From NCBI RefSeq assembly GCF_000504285.1, contig NZ_KI632511.1, positions 4,647,372-4,711,371 of the forward strand: a DNA stretch of 64,000 nt, given 5' to 3'. Both the position numbers and the translations under genes were made by a program. This document shows, one piece after another, positions 59,126 through 64,000 of the stretch (position 1 is the stretch's first letter; each line of letters starts with the position of its first letter). The notes below the pieces were generated by a model, which did not search any database, was not told where the DNA came from, and saw only the letters and a program-made list of their open reading frames with translations. Source of the stretch: Actinospica robiniae DSM 44927 (GTDB taxonomy: Bacteria > Actinomycetota > Actinomycetes > Streptomycetales > Catenulisporaceae).

Positions 59126-60084
59126 CGGTTCGTTCCCTCCATGTGCCGAGCAGCCGCGGCGTCGCCGCGCTTGGCCTGGTAGGCCGCCGCCGCGTCGCGT
59201 ACCCACTGCCCGTCCCGGTGCGCCTCGGTCCGGCGCTCGATGCGCTGCCGGTTGCACGGACCGTCGCCGTCGAGCACGGCCTTGAACTCGGACCAGTCGA
59301 TCTCGCCGTACTCGTAGTGCCCGGTCTCCTCGTTCCAGCGCAGGTCGGAGTCGGGCAGCGACAGCCCGAGGATCGCGGCCTGGGGCACGCACAGGTCGAC
59401 GAAGCGCTGACGAAGCTCGTCATTCGAGTGCCGCTTGATCTTCCAGGCAGCCGACCGGCTGGAATGCGTCGAGGCACCGTCCGGCGGCCCGAACATCATC
59501 AGCGACGGCCACCACCAGCGGTCCACCGCGTCCTGGGCCATGGCCCGCTGCGACTCGGTGCCGTTCGCCAGCGTGTGCAGCGACTCGTAGCCCTGCCGCT
59601 GGTGGAAGGACTCCTCCTGGCAGATGCGCACCATGGCGCGGGCGTAGGGCCCGTAGGAGCAACGGGTCAGCGGGATCTGGTTGACGATCGCCGCGCCGTC
59701 CACCAGCCAGCCGATCGCGCCGACGTCCGCCCAGCTCAGCGTGGGGTAATTGAAGATCGAGGAGTAGCGCTGACGGCCGGTGTGCAGCGCGTCGAGCAGT
59801 TCGCTGCGGGACACGCCGAGCGTCTCCGCCGCGGCGTAGAGGTAGAGCCCGTGCCCGGCCTCGTCCTGCACCTTGGCCAGCAGGATCGCCTTGCGCCGGA
59901 GCGAGGGGGCCCGGGTGAGCCAGTTGCCCTCCGGCTGCATGCCCATGATCTCCGAGTGCGCGTGCTGGGCGATCTGCCGGATCAGCGTGGCGCGGTAGGC
60001 CTCGGGCATCTCGTCGCGCGGCTCGATCCGCTCGTCCGCAGCGAGCAACGCGTCGAACCGCGTCTCGCTGGTCATGGTGGTCAT
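59122..60084 (-). CDS. paaA: Phenylacetyl-CoA epoxidase catalytic subunit PaaA
   Basis: A 320-residue di-iron monooxygenase subunit. [20 protein letters not shown] carries Glu and His ligands, [19 protein letters not shown] the second E-x2-H pair. It adds an oxygen atom across the ring of phenylacetyl-CoA. First gene of the operon: AGGAGGATCC precedes ATG 60084 (Met-4 is possible). The operator-like palindrome at 60115-60128 is 31 bases upstream. Ring-opening and beta-oxidation paa genes are not in the window. Confidence 0.96.
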
Positions 60085-60114
60085 GGATCCTCCTAGCCGA
60101 CGGCCAGCTAGCCG

Positions 60115-60128
60115 ACCGAACGTTCGGT
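60115..60128 (-). promoter_or_regulatory. TetR-type (PaaR-like) operator of the paa operon
   Basis: ACCGAACGTTCGGT, a perfect 14-bp palindrome 31 bases before paaA. Palindromes with ACCG/CGGT halves are bound by the TetR-family repressor PaaR, which is released by phenylacetyl-CoA. No paaR gene is in the window. Confidence 0.65.
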
Positions 60129-60355
60129 TTCAGTGTCCTCGCGCCGAGCCGCCACGTCAATGCGCCGCGGCCCTGCGGCACAAGCCGATGCGCTCCCGTC
60201 CTCGCCTCCGCACACCCTTATCGAATCGCAACTGATCCAGGCGGAAAACCGCCAACCGGCGCATGCGCCGGGCACTCTCTGGATACAGGCGTCGCACAAT
60301 GCGTCGCCATCGTGATCCGCCGTTCGGGGACCACGCGGGGTCGAGAAGGGAAGCA

Positions 60356-61084
60356 GTGGAACCGATCATGAACATCGACCGCTTCGTCAAGGCCCGGCGC
60401 GCCGGGTTCGGCCTCGGTGCGCTGGCATGCACCCTGGCGCTGTGCACCGGCTGCGTCGGAGCCTCCACCACCGGCACCGGCTCCACCACGGGCGGCGGCG
60501 CCGCGACGACGACCAGTTCGAGCGGCGGATCCGGCAGCACCACGCAGGCCGGCGGCGGGGCGAGCCCGTCCGGCGCGGGCGCGACCAGTGCGAACAGCGG
60601 CGGCGGGGGCGGGGGCCAGGCGACGGCCAACACCGCGTCGAGCACCTGCTCGGTGCGCTACCTCAACGGCACCGTCGGCGCCTCGCAGGGCACAGCCGGC
60701 TCGGTCTACGTCAACATCGTGTTCAAGAACCTCAACACCACGGCCTGCACGCTCTACGGCTACCCCGGCGTGTCGTTCGGCAAGGGCGGTCCCGGCACCG
60801 GCGCCACGCTGACCCAGGTCGGCGCCCCGGCGGACAAGAACGCCGCCGTGGCCAAGAAGGTGATCACCCTCCAGCCCGGAGGCTACGCGTACGCCATCCT
60901 CCAGGTCGGCGACGCGGGCAACTACCCGTCGGCCACCTGCACCCCCACGCCGACCACTTATCTGATGGTCTATCCGCCGAACACGACCAACCAGCTCTAC
61001 ATCCCCTACAAGTCCACCGCCTGCGCTTCGATGAGCGTCGTGACGATGCACGTGGAGGCCGTGGAGGCGGGCACCGGCAGCTGA
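60356..61084 (+). CDS. DUF4232-containing lipoprotein
   Basis: A 242-residue secreted lipoprotein: signal with lipobox LALCTGCVGA, a ~60-residue Gly/Ser/Thr linker, then a DUF4232 domain with paired cysteines (SSTCSVRYLNG, NTTACTLYGYPGVSF, SATCTPTP, KSTACASM) that should make two disulfides outside the membrane. Function unknown; common in actinomycetes. GTG 60356 has AAGGGAA upstream; ATG 60368 is an alternative. Ends in a strong hairpin. Confidence 0.86.
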   Translation: MEPIMNIDRFVKARRAGFGLGALACTLALCTGCVGASTTGTGSTTGGGAATTTSSSGGSGSTTQAGGGASPSGAGATSANSGGGGGGQATANTASSTCSVRYLNGTVGASQGTAGSVYVNIVFKNLNTTACTLYGYPGVSFGKGGPGTGATLTQVGAPADKNAAVAKKVITLQPGGYAYAILQVGDAGNYPSATCTPTPTTYLMVYPPNTTNQLYIPYKSTACASMSVVTMHVEAVEAGTGS

Positions 61085-61131
61085 GGCCGGCCCGGTCCGG
61101 CTGGATCCAGCCGAATCCAGCCGGAGGCGGG

Positions 61132-61161
61132 GCACCGGGCGTCTGCGGCGACGCCCGGTGC
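61132..61161 (+). terminator. Terminator of the DUF4232 gene
   Basis: GCACCGGGCGTC / GACGCCCGGTGC 12-bp perfect stem with a 6-base loop, 48 bases after the stop. Confidence 0.8.
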
Positions 61162-61186
61162 GCCTCGTTGACGGTACGTTGGAGCC

Positions 61187-61996
61187 GTGACGGGATACGA
61201 CGACGACCTCAGGCTGGCCCACGTGCTGGCGGATCAGGCCGACGAACTGACCATGCGGCGGTTCAAGGCGCTGGATCTGAAGGTGGAGACCAAGCCTGAC
61301 CTCTCGCCGGTCAGCGACGCCGACCGCGCAGTGGAGGAGCTGCTGCGCGGCGCGCTCGGCCGTTCCCGACCCCGCGACGCGATGCTGGGCGAGGAGTTCG
61401 GGTCGGCCGCCGGCCGCGCCGACGGCCGACGCAGCTGGATCATCGACCCGATCGACGGCACCAAGAACTACGTGCGCGGCGTCCCCGTGTGGGCAACGCT
61501 GATCGCGCTCATGGAAGACGGCATGCCGGTGGCCGGCGTGGTCTCCGCACCCGCCCTCGGCCGCCGCTGGTGGGCCTCGCGCGGGTCCGGTGCGTACACC
61601 GGCCGGTCGCTGTCCCGTGCCACCAGGCTGCAAGTCTCGCAGGTCAAGGAGCTCAAGGACGCGTCGTTCGCGTACTCCTCAGTGATCTCGTGGGAGGAAT
61701 ACGGCAACCTCGAGGGCTTCCTCGCCCTCTCCCGCGCCTGCTGGCGCACCCGCGCGTACGGCGACTTCTGGTCGCACATGCTGGTGGCTGAGGGCGCCGT
61801 GGACATCGCAGCCGAACCCGAGCTGTCGCTGTGGGACACGGCCGCCCCGGCGATAGTGGTCATGGAGGCCGGCGGACGCTTCAGCGCCACCGACGGCAAC
61901 CCGTCCCCCGCCGCCGGCTCCGGACTGAGCTCGAACGGGCTGCTGCATGAAGCGCTGCTGGCCTACCTCGGCGACGAGGACGCGGGGGCGGTGTAA
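61187..61996 (+). CDS. hisN: Histidinol-phosphatase, inositol-monophosphatase family
   Basis: A 269-residue IMPase-fold phosphatase. Metal-site motifs: MLGEEFG, SWIIDPIDGTKNYVRGVPVW and LWDTAAPAIVVMEAGGRFS. The variant NYVRGVPVWA and length match actinobacterial HisN, which dephosphorylates histidinol phosphate. Inositol or fructose-1,6-bisphosphate activity cannot be excluded. GTG/ATG position clear (start 61187). The DedA-type gene begins three bases after its stop. Confidence 0.88.
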   Translation: MTGYDDDLRLAHVLADQADELTMRRFKALDLKVETKPDLSPVSDADRAVEELLRGALGRSRPRDAMLGEEFGSAAGRADGRRSWIIDPIDGTKNYVRGVPVWATLIALMEDGMPVAGVVSAPALGRRWWASRGSGAYTGRSLSRATRLQVSQVKELKDASFAYSSVISWEEYGNLEGFLALSRACWRTRAYGDFWSHMLVAEGAVDIAAEPELSLWDTAAPAIVVMEAGGRFSATDGNPSPAAGSGLSSNGLLHEALLAYLGDEDAGAV

Positions 61997-61999
61997 CAC

Positions 62000-63205
62000 G
62001 TGCTGAACGCGATCATCAACCATCTGCTGGTGTTCAGCGGCTGGTCCGCGATCCTCCTGGTCTTCCTGCTCCCGGCGCTGGAGTCCTCGGTCTTCCTCGG
62101 CTTCGTGATCCCCGGCGAGACCGCGGTGGTCGTCGGCGGATTCCTGGCGTACGAGCACAAAGTCTCCCTCGCCGCGATCCTGGCCGCCGGCATCCTCGGC
62201 GCCATCGTCGGCGACTCGATCGGCTTCGCCGTGGGCGAGCGCTGGGGCGACAGCCTGCTCGCCCGCCTGCCGAAGCGCCTCATCAAGCCCGAGCACGTGA
62301 CCCAGGGCAAGCAGATGATCACCCGCCTCGGCGGCCGCGCCGTGTTCGCCGGCAGGTGGGTATCGGTCCTGCGAGCACTCGTCCCCGGCCTCTGCGGCAC
62401 CAGCGGCATGCGCTACGCCACGTTCCTGCTCTGGAACGCCATCGGCGGCATCACGTGGGCCACGCTCTACACGATGGTCGGCTACCTCGCGGGCTCCGCT
62501 TGGGAGCGCGTCGAGCACTACACGTCGGTCGTCAGCTACGCCCTCGTCGGCGTCATCGCCATCGCGATCGCCGTGGTCGTCTTCCTCAAGCACCGCCGCC
62601 AGAGCGAACGCGACGCCGAGACGCGGCAGGAGGCGGCGGAGTCGGGCCGACTGACGGAAGCGGACTCGGACCGGTCGGCGGAGGCAGCGGGCGCCACGGA
62701 TGGCGCGACTGGAACGCTGGCGGCCGCAAAGGGAACGCGGACGGAAGCGGCGGGAGTGCCGGCGGGCGCGGTAGGAATGTCGGCAGACCCGACTGGGACG
62801 TTGGTCGGCGCGGCTGGGACGTTGGCGGGCGCGGCTGGAAAGCCAGCCAGCGCGACCGGCACCGCAGCCCCGGCGTCGGTCACGAATCACCACCAGCCGT
62901 CCGCAAATGAGCAGCCTGCGACTCCGGCGACCCGAGTACAGGCCGGCGAGCAATCCGCGACGACCGCAGACCTCACCACGCCCGCTGTCCGTAAGCACGC
63001 TAAGAGTGGTCCGGCAGCGGCACGCTGGCACTCCGCGGCGCCGGTCGCCTCTACACCGGCACCCGCACCCGCACCCGCCAGCGACGCAGAGGGCAGCGAG
63101 CACGCCACCCCCTACTCCCCCGTCACAACGTCAGCCGCGACCGCGACCGCGACGTCGGCTCCGACTCCGCTTCCAACTCCGACCTCGGATTCGCCCTCGG
63201 CCTAG
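62000..63205 (+). CDS. DedA-family membrane protein with long repetitive tail
   Basis: A 401-residue protein. Residues ~1-205 are a DedA domain (SNARE-associated/VTT fold): LGFVIPGETAVVVGGFLA, GDSIGFAVGERWGDSLLA and FAGRWVSVLRALVPGLCG. DedA proteins flip or transport lipid carriers such as undecaprenyl phosphate. The last ~190 residues are low-complexity Ala/Gly/Thr/Pro with an imperfect repeat GTLAGAAG / GTLVGAAG; the frame stays open past the TAG. GTG 62000 is three bases after hisN, so an operon is likely. Confidence 0.87.
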   Translation: MLNAIINHLLVFSGWSAILLVFLLPALESSVFLGFVIPGETAVVVGGFLAYEHKVSLAAILAAGILGAIVGDSIGFAVGERWGDSLLARLPKRLIKPEHVTQGKQMITRLGGRAVFAGRWVSVLRALVPGLCGTSGMRYATFLLWNAIGGITWATLYTMVGYLAGSAWERVEHYTSVVSYALVGVIAIAIAVVVFLKHRRQSERDAETRQEAAESGRLTEADSDRSAEAAGATDGATGTLAAAKGTRTEAAGVPAGAVGMSADPTGTLVGAAGTLAGAAGKPASATGTAAPASVTNHHQPSANEQPATPATRVQAGEQSATTADLTTPAVRKHAKSGPAAARWHSAAPVASTPAPAPAPASDAEGSEHATPYSPVTTSAATATATSAPTPLPTPTSDSPSA

Positions 63206-63489
<284 letters not shown>

Positions 63490-63747
63490 TCAGAAGCCGC
63501 CTTCAATCCCCTCCTCGTCCATCGGTGCGAGCCATATCCGCGGGCCGCTCTCTTGCTCCGCCTGGTCCCGCATCGGCGTATACGTCGTCGCCGCAACCGA
63601 GATCAGCCCACCGAACTCGCCCACCGGGCACGTGATGAACGTTCCTCCGAACTCACCGCTGACGAATTGCGCCTGGTCGTAATGCTCGCGGGCCTCAGCT
63701 TCGGTCAGCACCCTGGCCATGATGCCGTTGCTGGCCCGGTACTTCAC
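63490..63747 (-). CDS. Unknown 85-residue protein coupled to an anti-sigma-type ATPase
   Basis: GTG start 63747 overlaps the stop of the upstream ATPase gene as GTGA, with GGCGGAGATC upstream. The sequence HYDQAQFVSGEFGGTFITCP, then VGEFGGLISVAATTYTPM, shows a repeated EFGG motif; it ends in an acidic stretch. No membrane segment and no family known to me. Coupling suggests a joint role with the ATPase. An ATG at 63720 is the alternative start. Confidence 0.65.
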   Translation of the reverse strand: MKYRASNGIMARVLTEAEAREHYDQAQFVSGEFGGTFITCPVGEFGGLISVAATTYTPMRDQAEQESGPRIWLAPMDEEGIEGGF

Positions 63748-64000
63748 CGCCAGATCTCCGCCCACCAGATGAATCCGTCCTCGTGCACGTCGGTCCCCCA
63801 CTTGTCCGCGAGCGCGTCGACGATCACAAGGCCCCGCCCGAAATCGCCGTCTTGCCCATCCCAGCTCGTCGCCGTGCCAGGGCCGTCCACGGCGACCCGC
63901 AACACACCTTCGAGCTCGACGATGCTCAGCACGAAGCTGCCGCCGCTCGCGTCGGTCGCGTGCCGGATGGCGTTCGTGGCGAGCTCGGAGACGATCCGCA
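63744..64000 (-). CDS. RsbW-like anti-sigma regulatory ATPase, C-terminal part (cut by window edge)
   Basis: The last ~85 residues of a HATPase_c-type protein enter from the right edge. RIVSELATNAIRHA is the N-box that holds Mg-ATP and RGLVIVDALADKWG follows the G-box region, as in the many small actinomycete anti-sigma or regulatory ATPases. The N-terminus is outside the window. It is coupled to the unknown gene downstream (GTGA overlap). Confidence 0.82.
   Translation of the reverse strand, partial: RIVSELATNAIRHATDASGGSFVLSIVELEGVLRVAVDGPGTATSWDGQDGDFGRGLVIVDALADKWGTDVHEDGFIWWAEIWR

Noticed and set aside
61679-63103. 474-codon minus-strand frame opposite hisN and the DedA gene
   Set aside because: Repetitive Arg/Gly composition and antisense to conserved genes.
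63490-63747. DUF397 assignment for the small protein beside the RsbW-like ATPase
   Set aside because: The context suggested it, but the sequence lacks the W-x-K-S-S and N/C-V-E-V pattern of DUF397.

Overview
This is a very high-GC chromosomal segment from a filamentous-type actinomycete, probably a relative of Streptomyces or Catenulispora. The evidence is the thiol-stress pair SigR/RsrA, a WhiB1-type protein beside a PdtaS-type histidine kinase, nickel superoxide dismutase with its own maturation peptidase, a DasR/DasABC chitin-sugar regulon, an AfsR-like SARP regulator, and frequent GTG/TTG starts. I saw no phage, transposase, CRISPR array, rRNA or tRNA. The left edge cuts a secreted GH9-type cellulase and the right edge cuts an anti-sigma-type ATPase.

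Layout. 1-15 kb: cellulase N-terminus, small oxidoreductase, MMPL exporter, LysR plus hydrolase facing a YeiH-type exporter, FBP-domain protein, MscL, DUF2254 protein, LytR-CpsA-Psr enzyme, MDR dehydrogenase, malic enzyme and a CGNR zinc-finger regulator. 15-22 kb: stress and signalling block with sodX/sodN, an anti-sigma/sigma pair, a DagK-like lipid kinase, WhiB1 and the PdtaS-like kinase. 22-35 kb: N-acetylglucosamine and biotin genes intermixed (bioF, nagA, nagB, nagZ-like, GH20 hexosaminidase, dasC-dasB-dasA, dasR, bioD, bioB). Five DasR-type operators lie across this block and explain how it is controlled. 35-44 kb: SARP regulator, ROK regulator, SemiSWEET, DUF3311 plus monocarboxylate symporter, GNAT protein, a BsaP-like protein and a biotin carrier protein. 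44-54 kb: two coupled membrane HD/HD-GYP proteins, rsrA-sigR, SRAP, aroA, rsgA, GNAT, F420-type reductase and an SDR. 55-60 kb: flavohaemoprotein and the phenylacetyl-CoA epoxidase operon paaABCDE with a TetR-type palindrome at its head. 60-64 kb: DUF4232 lipoprotein, hisN, a DedA protein with a repetitive tail, and two coupled genes at the edge.

How it fits together. The das/nag block covers chitin-oligosaccharide uptake (no ATPase is encoded here), hydrolysis to GlcNAc, deacetylation and deamination to fructose-6-phosphate, under DasR. Biotin genes sit on both flanks of that block and again near 43.7 kb beside a biotin-carrying protein. The sodN promoter region matches the SigR consensus exactly, and sigR itself lies in the window.

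The least expected feature is an 80-bp sequence found in two near-identical copies, before sodX and between paaD and paaE. In each it forms a 26-codon leader frame whose stop overlaps the downstream start codon as ATGA. A third, partial copy is fused in frame to the start of bioF.
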